Positions 43,936-52,452 of a DNA stretch of 64,000 nt are shown here, piece after piece. Every line of letters starts with the position of its first letter. Within the stretch, counting starts at the first letter, position 1. The notes under the pieces were generated by a model that did no database searches, had not been told where the DNA came from, and worked only from the letters and a program-made list of their open reading frames with translations. Origin of the DNA: Olivibacter domesticus (GTDB lineage Bacteria > Bacteroidota > Bacteroidia > Sphingobacteriales > Sphingobacteriaceae); assembly GCF_900109575.1 (NCBI RefSeq), contig NZ_FOAF01000008.1:1-64000 (forward strand), in the 5' to 3' direction. The position numbers were made by a program, and so were the translations under genes.

Positions 43936-45132
43936 TTAGTTTTTTATTATGATATTTCTTTCTTTTATTTCATAGGCTACCCCAGTAAATGCTAACATGC
44001 TCATTAGCTCATCGAGATTAGCACTTCTAGACACACTACCATTGAATAATTTTTTTGAATTCTTACCTGTATATATTACCTTAACGTTATACCATCGCGC
44101 TACTTGGTTCATAACCTCTTTCATACTTGCATCCTTAAATAAAAAGAGCCCGTTTTTCCACGCTAATTCTACTTCAGGATCAACGCCATCTTTCAGTTGG
44201 AATTGATTGTTTGCCGTAAGTATGCTCTGTTCTCCCGGTTTTAGTAGTTGTGTTTTTTCTCCCCGCTTTATTTTTATGGCCCCATCAAAAAGTGTGGTTT
44301 TTTGGGTGGTTTCGTCTTTATAGCCTGAAATACTAAAGGCAGTTCCTAATACTTGCACTTCTATTCGGTTAGTTACTACTTTAAAAGGTTGATTTATTTT
44401 CTTTGCTATTTCAAAGTAAGCTTCGCCTATCAACTCTACTCTTCTTTCTGCACCGATAAATTTTGACGGGAATTTTATAGATGTTTCGGCATTTAACCAA
44501 ACTTTACTACCATCAGGAAGGATAATTTGATATTGCCCTCCCCTCGGCGTATAAATGGTGTTTACGCCTATAGAAGCTTCTTTGTCGTATTGTATATGGC
44601 GCGCATTAAAAGCTAGTTGTCCTTCAGCAGTTTTTTTTATGATGGTGCCTTCATCCCTTGCTAAAACGCCCTTATTAGCACTATCTAGCAAGATGATCGT
44701 ACCATTGGCCATGCTGAGTGTGGCCCTATTGCCCCCCGCAGAAATATCACTTGTTTGCTTAATGGGTAAGGTACGCTGATTGTCTTTTTGTAAGCTATAA
44801 AATTTAAAAAAAACTAAACCAAAGGTAATTGCACCGATTATTGCAGCGATGCTTAATTTATATATAGGCGAATACTTCCTTTTAGAAAAATGAGTTTGTT
44901 GACTGATTTTGGTATCCTTTAAAATATTCTGAAGTATATTTTGGCTTTGATCAAGGTTAAGAACAGGATTAGTGGTGTCAGTCTGCTCATAAATTTGCTC
45001 CATTATTTTGTTTATCTCTTCTATTTCAAGCGTATGTAACAGGGTGGATAGCTCTTCAATTTCTGCCGCTGTAGCAGATTTATTGAGGTATTTAGTTACA
45101 AGAAAAGTGAATCTAAGAGATGCTTTTTTCAT
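43936..45132 (-). CDS. FecR family anti-sigma factor, locus 3
   Basis: A 398-residue FecR-like protein. The N-terminal cytoplasmic region (1-88) precedes a membrane helix at about 92-111 (LSIAAIIGAITFGLVFFKF). The periplasmic FecR domain has TPRGGQYQIILPDGSKVWLNA, VELIGEAYFEIAK and VLGTAFSISGYKD. The C-terminal DUF4974 domain has LFKDASMKEVMNQVARWYNV. It lies 100 bp after its sigma gene and should hold that sigma factor inactive until the locus 3 SusC protein signals. Confidence 0.93.
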   Translation of the reverse strand: MKKASLRFTFLVTKYLNKSATAAEIEELSTLLHTLEIEEINKIMEQIYEQTDTTNPVLNLDQSQNILQNILKDTKISQQTHFSKRKYSPIYKLSIAAIIGAITFGLVFFKFYSLQKDNQRTLPIKQTSDISAGGNRATLSMANGTIILLDSANKGVLARDEGTIIKKTAEGQLAFNARHIQYDKEASIGVNTIYTPRGGQYQIILPDGSKVWLNAETSIKFPSKFIGAERRVELIGEAYFEIAKKINQPFKVVTNRIEVQVLGTAFSISGYKDETTQKTTLFDGAIKIKRGEKTQLLKPGEQSILTANNQFQLKDGVDPEVELAWKNGLFLFKDASMKEVMNQVARWYNVKVIYTGKNSKKLFNGSVSRSANLDELMSMLAFTGVAYEIKERNIIIKN

Positions 45133-45232
45133 TTTTCGGTATAATTGTTTAGATGAACGCCTTACTTGCGCTTATAAGAAAGACAAAAAGATGCCTAAAA
45201 AGGGGGTAACGAAAAATAAAAAAATAAAATTT

Positions 45233-45790
45233 TTACTTTGTAAGGAAAAGAAGCAATAAATAAATATTTTTTTTAACGAAGCTTTTTATTGAAACAATCG
45301 CAAGCTTTAGATAGCTTTTCACCGTCTCTGGAGAAATACCCATTAAAGATGCTATCTCTGAATATTTTAAACGTTGTTGTTTACTAAGTACATAGACTTT
45401 TTGTTGTTGGGGAGGTAGTTCATTAATAGCCTTATCCAGTAATAAATGATAGAAGGAGGGACTCTCTTCAGCATCGTTGATGACACTTTCAGTTTCCAAA
45501 TATTGCATCAGCGCTCTTTCTTTTACAGCTTGCTTTAAACAATTAAGCGTATGATTTTTTGAAATCGTAAATAGGTAGCCTTTGAAATTCTTGATATCAG
45601 TTAGTTGTTCTCTATTGATCCATATTTTTAGGAAGGTATCCTGAACTACCTCTTCAGTTAATGTATAGGAATCAGTTAATTTGAAGACAAAAGCAGCTAG
45701 ATGTTGATGATGACGATGAAAGAGGAGAGCGAACGCATGTTCGCTGCCCTTTGATACTTGTAATATCAATTCCTGCTCATTAACATCCAT
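45233..45790 (-). CDS. ECF-type RNA polymerase sigma-70 factor, locus 3
   Basis: A 185-residue ECF sigma factor. Region 2 is at about 17-85 (AFALLFHRHHQHLAAFVFKL, then VVQDTFLKIWINREQLTD). Region 4 is at about 120-175 (LPPQQQKVYVLSKQQRLKYS, then helix-turn-helix IASLMGISPETVKSYLKLAI). The hydrophobic C-terminal tail resembles those of loci 1 and 2. It has the clearest housekeeping-type promoter of the three loci (45817-45846), so basal sigma production is probably constitutive and activity is controlled by FecR. Confidence 0.94.
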   Translation of the reverse strand: MDVNEQELILQVSKGSEHAFALLFHRHHQHLAAFVFKLTDSYTLTEEVVQDTFLKIWINREQLTDIKNFKGYLFTISKNHTLNCLKQAVKERALMQYLETESVINDAEESPSFYHLLLDKAINELPPQQQKVYVLSKQQRLKYSEIASLMGISPETVKSYLKLAIVSIKSFVKKNIYLLLLFLTK

Positions 45791-45816
45791 TAGGTTAGTA
45801 TATGGTTATCGCGGAG

Positions 45817-45846
45817 CAAAAATATGCAATAGTTGATTAACCGCAA
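45817..45846 (-). promoter_or_regulatory. Bacteroidetes-type promoter of the locus 3 sigma gene
   Basis: On the minus strand TTG (45846-45844), a 19-bp spacer and TATTTTTG (45824-45817) match the -33/-7 consensus of the primary Bacteroidetes sigma factor. The start would be near 45810, about 20 nt before the ATG. Confidence 0.65.
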
Positions 45847-46005
45847 AAAATACTACGCGACTGTGGTGAATTTATAAATTTTCAATAAACATCCAGCGGC
45901 AAACGTGAAAAAAAAATTAAGCAATTTAAAATCATCCGAAGCAATTTTTATCTTTGTCTGCAAGTCCCTTTCTTCAAATTTTCAACAGAGATACAGCTAT
46001 AGCGC

Positions 46006-48114
46006 ATGAATTTAAGCATCACACATAAACGTGTTATTGATTTCCTTGTAAATACCAATAAACCAATATTTTTAACGGGGAAAGCAGGAACAGGAAAAAC
46101 TACCTTTCTTCATTATATTAAAAATAACATTACAAAGAACATGGCAGTCGTAGCTCCTACAGCCATAGCTGCGCTAAATGCTGGCGGTGTTACTATCAAC
46201 TCCTTTTTTCAAATACCTTTTGGGCCACTTATTCCAAACACATCTGGAGAAATATATAATGCTGAAAAAGTTAGCCGTATGTCTCCTGATAAGGCAAAGC
46301 TATTGGCCAGTCTTCAACTGCTGATTATTGATGAAATTAGTATGGTTCGTGCTGACACCATTGACCGGATTGATAGTATTCTGAAAATTGTAAAAGGTTC
46401 TTCGCGACCCTTTGGAGGGGTACAGCTTCTAATGATTGGCGATCTTTATCAGTTACCGCCCGTATATCAGAACGATTGGCCCGTTTTGAAAGCATTTTAC
46501 ACAAGCCCCTATTTTTTTAATGGTCTAATTTTTAATACGTTTCCTGTGCTTAGCTTTGAGCTTACAGAAGTTTTTAGACAATCGGATCCTACTTTTGTAC
46601 AAATTTTAAATAGCATTAGAAATGCCGATATAAACGCGTCGCTTCTCGGTATTTTGAACAAGCAATACAACCCAGATCTTGCCCCCGATACACTGTCGGA
46701 TTACATCACACTATCCACCCATAACAGTTCGGTAAGTAAAATAAATGAATCCCGACTTGAAAATCTAAAAGGAGAATTATTGATCTACAAAGCAACTGTC
46801 GCAGGTGATTTTCCGAAAGAAGCATATCCTGCCGAACCTGAACTACGTATAAAAACAGGCGCACAGATTATCTTCATAAAAAACGATTCTAGTGGTAAAA
46901 AGCAATACTATAATGGGCGTGCTGCCAAAATTATTGCAGCAAGTGAAAACAGTATACAAGTTCGGTTTTTGGATGATGGATCTGAATTTGAGGTAGTCCC
47001 AGAGACATGGGAAAATGTGAAGTATGCACTTAACGAGTCGGACGGCAAAATAGCAGAATCGAACAATGGCTCATTTACGCAATATCCGATTAAGCTTGCA
47101 TGGGCAATAACCATCCATAAAAGCCAGGGATTAACATTCGACAAGGCGGTCATTGATGTAGAGGCGGCCTTTGCTTCGGGCCAGAGCTATGTAGCACTTA
47201 GTCGTTGTAGGACGCTGGAAGGTTTGGTGTTAAAGGCACCCGTGAAAGCAGAAAATATAATAACGGATGGCCGTATTATCACCTTTATGCAGGAGACTAC
47301 CTCGAAGCACGATAAACAGGAAATACTCAAGACTGCGAAGCTCGAACATGAATATGAAGTTGTGGCCGATCTCTTCAACTTCAGCTCTATTCAACAAGAA
47401 TGGAGACTGTTAAGTTCCATGATAGATTATAGTGATTATTCGGATAAGATGATTCTTTTAACGCTTTTTAAAGAAGTTGAAGAAATATTGGGTAATCAAA
47501 TAAAGAAGGTTGCTGATAAATTTTTACAAAAGGAGTTTTCTGCCTTAATCGTCGAAAAGCCCCTCAAAATGCAGATGGGATTTTTAGTTCGGTTAAAACA
47601 AGCGGCTGTCTATTTTAAACCAAAAATAGAAGACTTAATCAACTGCATACAAAAATTACTGACATTTCCTTTAGAAAAAAATCTAGATCCAGATTTCTTT
47701 TCTATCTATAACCAATTGATGAGCCATTTAAAAGGAAAACTTAGGGGTTTGCAAGTTGATTTAACTACCTCCGATTTAAACGAGCTACTTACTGCCATTA
47801 CAGAAGCTGGCATTAGCTATCACCCCGTGTATCAGTTGAAGACAGAAAGACCTGCTCAAATAAAAGAAATCGTGAACCCGCTCTTGCTTCAAGAAATTTT
47901 AACCTGGAGGGTAGACACTGGTACTAAAAGAGGAATAGCAGATTATCTGGTATTGAGCGATCAACTTTGTGTCTCCATTGCCGCTAAATCACCTAGATCA
48001 CTCAGCGAACTGGCGCAAATTAAAGGTGTTGGAGCTGGAAAAGCTACCGAGCTAGGGGATGATTTCGTAAAAATAATCCGTAATTATCTTGGAGAAAACG
48101 ACCTGTTTGCTTAG
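46006..48114 (+). CDS. Pif1-like AAA helicase with C-terminal HRDC domain
   Basis: A 702-residue superfamily 1B helicase. Walker A is GKAGTGKT at 25-32 and Walker B is LLIIDEISMV near 105-114, followed by RPFGGVQLLMIGDLYQLPP. Motif VI-type sequences are AWAITIHKSQGLTFDKAVID and YVALSRCRTLEGL. The C-terminal 620-700 reads as an HRDC domain (WRVDTGTKRGIADYLVLSD, then LAQIKGVGAGKATELGD). Pif1 helicases unwind DNA, including G-quadruplexes and stalled forks. This Pif1-plus-HRDC form is frequent in Bacteroidota. TATCTTTG at 45949-45956 is a probable -7 element, with no clear -33. It is divergent from locus 3. Confidence 0.93.
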   Translation: MNLSITHKRVIDFLVNTNKPIFLTGKAGTGKTTFLHYIKNNITKNMAVVAPTAIAALNAGGVTINSFFQIPFGPLIPNTSGEIYNAEKVSRMSPDKAKLLASLQLLIIDEISMVRADTIDRIDSILKIVKGSSRPFGGVQLLMIGDLYQLPPVYQNDWPVLKAFYTSPYFFNGLIFNTFPVLSFELTEVFRQSDPTFVQILNSIRNADINASLLGILNKQYNPDLAPDTLSDYITLSTHNSSVSKINESRLENLKGELLIYKATVAGDFPKEAYPAEPELRIKTGAQIIFIKNDSSGKKQYYNGRAAKIIAASENSIQVRFLDDGSEFEVVPETWENVKYALNESDGKIAESNNGSFTQYPIKLAWAITIHKSQGLTFDKAVIDVEAAFASGQSYVALSRCRTLEGLVLKAPVKAENIITDGRIITFMQETTSKHDKQEILKTAKLEHEYEVVADLFNFSSIQQEWRLLSSMIDYSDYSDKMILLTLFKEVEEILGNQIKKVADKFLQKEFSALIVEKPLKMQMGFLVRLKQAAVYFKPKIEDLINCIQKLLTFPLEKNLDPDFFSIYNQLMSHLKGKLRGLQVDLTTSDLNELLTAITEAGISYHPVYQLKTERPAQIKEIVNPLLLQEILTWRVDTGTKRGIADYLVLSDQLCVSIAAKSPRSLSELAQIKGVGAGKATELGDDFVKIIRNYLGENDLFA

Positions 48115-48231
48115 CGTTTTTTAGCTTTAAGTGGTTACGCTCCTTGTGTTTTTGAACTTCACAAGGAAATTGTAAATTAATTCAAAAGTTGCTGAAACAC
48201 CAAAGGTGATATTTTATAAGCCTATTGGAAT

Positions 48232-48876
48232 CTATTTTTTACGGCTAATAGCAATGCCCGAACTGCTTGATTTATTTATAATAGTTTCATAATCTGGCCG
48301 ACTTTTTACATAGTCCATATATGCCCGGATTCCGCTCATATTTTGAAGTACATTGTGAGCTGTAAAGCGGCCACCTTTTTGAAGTTTGGGATCTAGATCC
48401 TTGAAATATTGTATATACCAGTCTTTATCAGCATCCGAAAAAACAAAATCAAAAGGTCCATCTAGCGATTTGACGATCTGATGGGCATCGCCATGCTTGA
48501 AGCTTACAAAATTAGATAGACCAAGCATTTCTAAATTCTTGATTGCTTCCTTTTGCCGATTCATGTCAATTTCTATAGTCGTTAACTTGCCACCAGTTTT
48601 ACTAAGTGCCCATGCTATCCAAATGGTAGAATGCCCTGTAGAGGTACCAATTTCCAACGCGGATTTGTAATTATTATTTACAATAAGATCATGCAGCACC
48701 TGTCCATCTTCATAGGGCACATTTAGGCTATGCCATTTCTGCCGATTTTCATTTAGAAATTTTTGTACACGTTCATCCAACTGTTTTTGGTTTGTACTTT
48801 GTGCTGTGCTTGCTGTTACTAATCCAAAAAATAGGATAAGTAATAAAACTGACTTAATTTGAAATATAGTTTTCAT
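48232..48876 (-). CDS. Class I SAM-dependent methyltransferase (O-methyltransferase type), exported
   Basis: A 214-residue protein from the ATG at 48876, which gives a clean signal peptide (SVLLLILFFGLVTASTAQ); an upstream Met at 48921 is less likely. SAM-binding motifs are ALEIGTSTGHSTIWIAWAL, TIEIDMNRQKEAIKNL, FKHGDAHQIV and FDFVFSDADKDWYIQYF. These are close to caffeoyl-CoA-type O-methyltransferases. A periplasmic methyltransferase is odd, as SAM is a cytoplasmic cofactor, yet signal-bearing versions are seen in Bacteroidota. The substrate is unknown. An 8-bp hairpin (48141-48167) lies between it and the helicase gene. Confidence 0.85.
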   Translation of the reverse strand: MKTIFQIKSVLLLILFFGLVTASTAQSTNQKQLDERVQKFLNENRQKWHSLNVPYEDGQVLHDLIVNNNYKSALEIGTSTGHSTIWIAWALSKTGGKLTTIEIDMNRQKEAIKNLEMLGLSNFVSFKHGDAHQIVKSLDGPFDFVFSDADKDWYIQYFKDLDPKLQKGGRFTAHNVLQNMSGIRAYMDYVKSRPDYETIINKSSSSGIAISRKK

Positions 48877-49166
48877 GATTGTTGATATTAGCTTAATATA
48901 GAAACATGAAATATTATTCATTTGTTGCGATATTTTTGTGTAATTTCATGAGTAAACTATTTCGTTCTATTGGATCGTTGTTAAAAATGCTATGTTGGGT
49001 TTAAGATAATTTTCCAAATCGGTATTGTTGCTACGATTCCTGAGTAGGCCCTTATTGAATAATAATATTATATCGAATTGTTCGAAAATGTTTGACGAAA
49101 GGATGGTCGGTAAAGAGCTACTAAAATAAACTAATTTTATCAAATTCTTGAATTTATGAACCCGAC

Positions 49167-49215
49167 ATGAATAAAATAATTGTTAAACACAAAGGTTAAC
49201 AATTAGTTTATTCAT
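49167..49215. repeat. Long inverted repeat (20-bp stem, 9-nt loop)
   Basis: ATGAATAAAATAATTGTTAA (49167-49186) faces TTAACAATTAGTTTATTCAT (49196-49215), with 19 of 20 pairs and the loop ACACAAAGG. It is AT-rich, not followed by a T-run, and sits 290 bp upstream of the methyltransferase start and far from the next gene. It is not an evident terminator. Confidence 0.75.
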
Positions 49216-49265
49216 CAAAGGCTCCATCTGACCACTAAACCGCCGAAGGCAGCATGAACCGAGTG

Positions 49266-49571
49266 AACCGAACGAAGTGAGCTCACGAATACCTTAGAAT
49301 ACCAATTTAATGAGTAAACGAGCTCATGAATGCCTTTGAAAATAAATACTTATGAATAAATGTCTTTAGAAACATGCAATAATGAATAAACAAAAAAATA
49401 AACAGATGAAACCATCATGATTTGCCAATCACACAGTGAAATGAACTAAGCGTAGCGCTCTCTTGAACGCCGTTGAAAAACATACAAAAAGTGAAAAATA
49501 AATCATGATAGCTTCATCGCCTTAAAAAAAACAAACCGAGTGTAACGAGCTCATTTATGCCAATGAGAAAC
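49266..49571. repeat. Degenerate direct repeats, GAGCTC-type
   Basis: At least four related units of about 35-38 bp share the order: CGAGTG-like lead, (C/T)GAGCTCA(T/C)GAAT, G/A-CC-TT, GAAAA. Unit 1 starts at 49266 (GTGAGCTCACGAATACC), unit 2 at 49311 (CGAGCTCATGAATGCC), unit 3 at 49444 (GCGCTCTCTTGAACGCC) and unit 4 at 49533 (CGAGCTCATTTATGCC). Spacing is irregular. Some centres are palindromic (GTGAGCTCAC). Confidence 0.6.
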
Positions 49572-49596
49572 TTCACTCATAAATAATTATACACGG

Positions 49597-50025
49597 ATGA
49601 AAAAGATATTATTTCTCTTTGCATTAATTGTTTGTTCTGCTGCTGTCCAAAACGCTATGGCACAGAAAAAAGTAATCCATCAGCTGCGTATCTATGAAAT
49701 TTTTGACAATAATAAAGCAGCTTTTCATAAACGATTTGAGGAGCATGCACAGCGGATCATGAAAAATTATGGATTTCATATTGTAGCAATGTGGGAATCA
49801 AAAAGTGACAAGAAAACAGAGTTTGTCTATTTATTAGAATGGACAGACATACCAACTTTGCAGGACAGCTGGGCGAAGTTCATGAAGGATGAAGAGTGGA
49901 AAGAGATTAAGCGGCAAACAGGCAAGCTCCATGGTCAGCTAGTTGGCGAAATACAAGATAGAATTTTGACAGCAACACCTTATTCACCAGTTCAGGGGGT
50001 GGATGAAATGCAAGAGCAGCACTAA
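49597..50025 (+). CDS. NIPSNAP family protein, exported
   Basis: A 142-residue protein with a signal peptide (1-22, ending QNAMAQ) and a single NIPSNAP domain: VIHQLRIYEIFDNNKAAFHKR, then NYGFHIVAMWESKSD, FVYLLEWTDIP and DEEWKEIKRQTG. It is a dimeric alpha/beta-barrel fold with no settled function, often near redox or catabolic enzymes. Its stop codon overlaps that of the convergent GNAT gene by four bases (50022-50025). Upstream is the repeat-rich gap, in which no -7 element was found. Confidence 0.9.
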   Translation: MKKILFLFALIVCSAAVQNAMAQKKVIHQLRIYEIFDNNKAAFHKRFEEHAQRIMKNYGFHIVAMWESKSDKKTEFVYLLEWTDIPTLQDSWAKFMKDEEWKEIKRQTGKLHGQLVGEIQDRILTATPYSPVQGVDEMQEQH

Positions 50026-50498
50026 GACTGTCTTTCTGTTAAATCCATACGCATTTCAATCATGTGCTTTTTGAAACCAATCTTCTCATATGCACGAATG
50101 GCAGTCTCATTTTCTTGGTACACATTCAATTTGAATTCGGTCAAGCCTTGCTCAGTTCCCCAATGTATAAGAACATCCATGATTTTTTTATTTACTCCCA
50201 TACCACGGTAATCAGCAAGAACGTACATAAAACCAAGGTAACCAAACTTACGATTTCTGAAATGATTCTTCGCGTTCATGATGCGGATATAACCAGAGCC
50301 AATCAACTTGCCGTCAATTACAGCCACCACGATTTCGACATCGGGGTCAACAATGAAAGCCTTTACATCATAGTAATTAATAGGGGTATCTTTAAGAGAG
50401 GTCGTTAATGGACGTTCCGCCGCAATGACTCCCTGTTCAAACGTTAGAAGTACTTCTATATCCTCTAATGTGGCAGTGCGGATGGTTATTTGATTCAT
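50022..50498 (-). CDS. GNAT family N-acetyltransferase
   Basis: A 158-residue acetyltransferase. The N-terminal ITIRTATLEDIEVLLTFEQG is followed by EIVVAVIDGKLIGSGYIRI and the acetyl-CoA motif LADYRGMGVNKKIMDVLIHW (an R-G-x-G pattern). NETAIRAYEKIGFKKHMIEM is the typical C-terminal strand. It is a general GNAT, with the acceptor molecule unknown. It converges with the NIPSNAP gene, the last codons overlapping. It is cytoplasmic and monocistronic. Confidence 0.9.
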   Translation of the reverse strand: MNQITIRTATLEDIEVLLTFEQGVIAAERPLTTSLKDTPINYYDVKAFIVDPDVEIVVAVIDGKLIGSGYIRIMNAKNHFRNRKFGYLGFMYVLADYRGMGVNKKIMDVLIHWGTEQGLTEFKLNVYQENETAIRAYEKIGFKKHMIEMRMDLTERQS

Positions 50499-50628
50499 GT
50501 GTTAATCTGTTTTTTTGTTAATTCATTTCGTATCAGCCATTATCTAAAGCTCATCTCATTCCAATACCTTGCTGGTTTTTACTACAGTAGATCTTTTCAG
50601 TACTGTTTTTTCATTGAGAATAGTAGTC

Positions 50629-52215
50629 TCACAAATCAATAATTCGTTCAATATTTATCTGTTTTAGAAAATATTCATCATGTGATACCACAAGGAGCGT
50701 ACCGTTGTATTCGTTAATGGCGGCAGTTAATATTTCAAGGTTTTGTATATCTAAATTATTGGTTGGTTCATCCAAAATAATGATGTCAGGGGCATGATTA
50801 CTTATCGTGAGACAGCTAAGCATCAGTCGCATTTTTTCTCCACCACTTAAGGCAGCACAAGATTTGTCCCAATCTTCTTTCGTAAATAAAAAGCGGTTGA
50901 GTCTGATTTTTATTTCATGTTCTTGTAATAAAGAAGTGTTAAATTGTTGCGCCTGTTCATAAATAGCGAGTTGATTATCGATCAATGAATAATCCTGATC
51001 GATATATACCGACTTATTCTCTGCTCGATAAACCGTGCCTCGTTTGGGATTCAGTTCACCTAGTATTATTTTGATCAATGTTGTTTTACCAGAGCCATTG
51101 TATCCCTTAAGCACTATCCGTTCGCCACTAGTGATTTGAAAGTTTAGATTTTGCTGCCAAAGCAAACGATTTCCGTAGGCAAAATTTATGTCATTTGCAT
51201 TGAAGAGTATTTTACCCTTGTGAACAGTAGAATTGTCAAATCCAAATTTCATTTTATTCACATCAGGAACCTCCTTACGTAGATCACTTAACTCCTGAGA
51301 TATAGTGCCTATTTTTTCAGTATGTACACCTTTCAGCTTGGATGTGCTTTTTTCAGCATTGTTTTTTAATGTGTTCATTAATATGGTCGGTAACCCTGCT
51401 TTTTCCTGTTTCTTTTTGCCTCTGGCATCTAATTTTTGCTGTCTTTCTATCGTTTCCCGTTCTATTTCTTTTGCTTTACGTAGTGCTTTTTCTTTATTTT
51501 TTACGTCCTGGTTTAATGCATTGCTTTCAATTAACTTCTGCTCTGTATAAAAGTCATAATTACCACCGTAAGCTGTTATGCCTCTTTTACTCAGTTCGTA
51601 AACAGTATCGAGTAGGTTTAGCAACTTTCTATCGTGGCTCACAACAATTAAGGTTTTTGAAACAGAATTGATAAAATCGTACAGTTGCTGTCTTCCTATC
51701 TTATCCATATGATTACTAGGTTCGTCCAACAAGATAAGCTCAGATTGATGGATAGATATACCTGCAAGAAATACCTTAGTTTTTTGTCCGCCGCTTAAGG
51801 TTTCCATCTTTTGAGACAAATCTAAATGACCCAATTTCCAATAACTCAGCGCTTCTTTGCACCGTTCTTCTATTGACCAATCATCATTGAGAAGTGTGAA
51901 ATTGGCGTCCGTTAAGTTGCCGGCAAGAATCTCGTTCAAAGCCTTTAATTTATCTTCAATCCGGAGCGCTTGCGCAATGGTTAAATGATTGTACTGACCA
52001 AATATTTGGGGCACATGATAAATGGAAGTCTCCATTTTTATAAGCCCTGCTGATGGTGATAATTCACCTGCGATAATTTTTAACAAGGTAGATTTTCCAA
52101 TACCATTGTTGCCAATTAAAGCAATTTTACTATGCTTATTAAGCGTGAGATTTATATCATGAAACAATAAATCCTTATTGGGATGTATATAGGTTATATT
52201 TTGTAGAAAAACCAT
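50629..52215 (-). CDS. ABC-F family ATPase (translation factor / possible ribosome protection)
   Basis: A 528-residue protein with two ABC cassettes and no membrane segments. First cassette: Walker A GNNGIGKST (35-43), signature LSGGQKTK, and ILLDEPSNHMD. Second: GYNGSGKTT, LSGGEKMRL and IILDEPTNNLD. The linker of about 80 residues is rich in Lys/Glu (KEKALRKAKEIERE and following). ABC-F proteins act on the ribosome, and some protect it from antibiotics. This one is divergent from an AraC regulator, and its leader can pair over the start region (52217-52291), as in regulated ABC-F genes. A resistance role is an inference. Confidence 0.9.
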   Translation of the reverse strand: MVFLQNITYIHPNKDLLFHDINLTLNKHSKIALIGNNGIGKSTLLKIIAGELSPSAGLIKMETSIYHVPQIFGQYNHLTIAQALRIEDKLKALNEILAGNLTDANFTLLNDDWSIEERCKEALSYWKLGHLDLSQKMETLSGGQKTKVFLAGISIHQSELILLDEPSNHMDKIGRQQLYDFINSVSKTLIVVSHDRKLLNLLDTVYELSKRGITAYGGNYDFYTEQKLIESNALNQDVKNKEKALRKAKEIERETIERQQKLDARGKKKQEKAGLPTILMNTLKNNAEKSTSKLKGVHTEKIGTISQELSDLRKEVPDVNKMKFGFDNSTVHKGKILFNANDINFAYGNRLLWQQNLNFQITSGERIVLKGYNGSGKTTLIKIILGELNPKRGTVYRAENKSVYIDQDYSLIDNQLAIYEQAQQFNTSLLQEHEIKIRLNRFLFTKEDWDKSCAALSGGEKMRLMLSCLTISNHAPDIIILDEPTNNLDIQNLEILTAAINEYNGTLLVVSHDEYFLKQINIERIIDL

Positions 52216-52216
52216 A

Positions 52217-52291
52217 ATTTCTTTCTTTTAAAAAAATCAACAATGATAGTGAGCCAATTATGGGTGCACTAATTAATTTATTGAAAGAAAT
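52217..52291 (-). promoter_or_regulatory. Leader inverted repeat before the ABC-F start codon
   Basis: ATTTCTTTC (52217-52225) and GAAAGAAAT (52283-52291) are perfectly complementary. In the minus-strand mRNA they would pair the leader with the bases directly before the ATG (52215-52213). A -7-like TAGCTTTG (52331-52324, minus strand) would start the RNA near 52317. A start-stop pair ATG-TAG occurs in the leader near 52309-52304. Confidence 0.4.
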
Positions 52292-52395
52292 GATCTCCTA
52301 CATGAAGTGTTGTTAGTTTTTTGCAAAGCTACAAAACATTTTTCAATCGGCATTATTTAATTTTTTGTGTTTTTTGTCCGATAATCTAACAGCAC

Positions 52396-52432
52396 TTATA
52401 TTGTATTTTTTGTTGAATAAAAATTATATTGT
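52396..52432 (+). promoter_or_regulatory. Direct repeat upstream of the AraC regulator
   Basis: TTATATTGT occurs at 52396-52404 and again at 52424-52432, 28 bp apart centre to centre, each near a GTTGAA word. The second copy ends 20 bp before the regulator's start codon. AraC proteins bind direct repeats, so autoregulation is possible. Confidence 0.35.
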
Positions 52433-52452
52433 TGAACATGCATTCATAAAAA

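Larger units (their letters stand above)
48922..49596. other. Repeat-rich gene-free region
   Basis: 675 bp with no credible gene. It contains a 20-bp-stem hairpin (49167-49215), a set of degenerate repeats built round GAGCTCATGAATGCC (49266-49571), and short ATGAATAAA words at several places (49167, 49353 and 49383). The base pattern differs from the neighbouring intergenic sequence in being regular and frame-free. Confidence 0.55.

Noticed and set aside
49266-49571. CRISPR array or insertion sequence
   Set aside because: Units are degenerate and unevenly spaced, and there is no transposase or cas gene; no terminal repeats with target duplications were seen.
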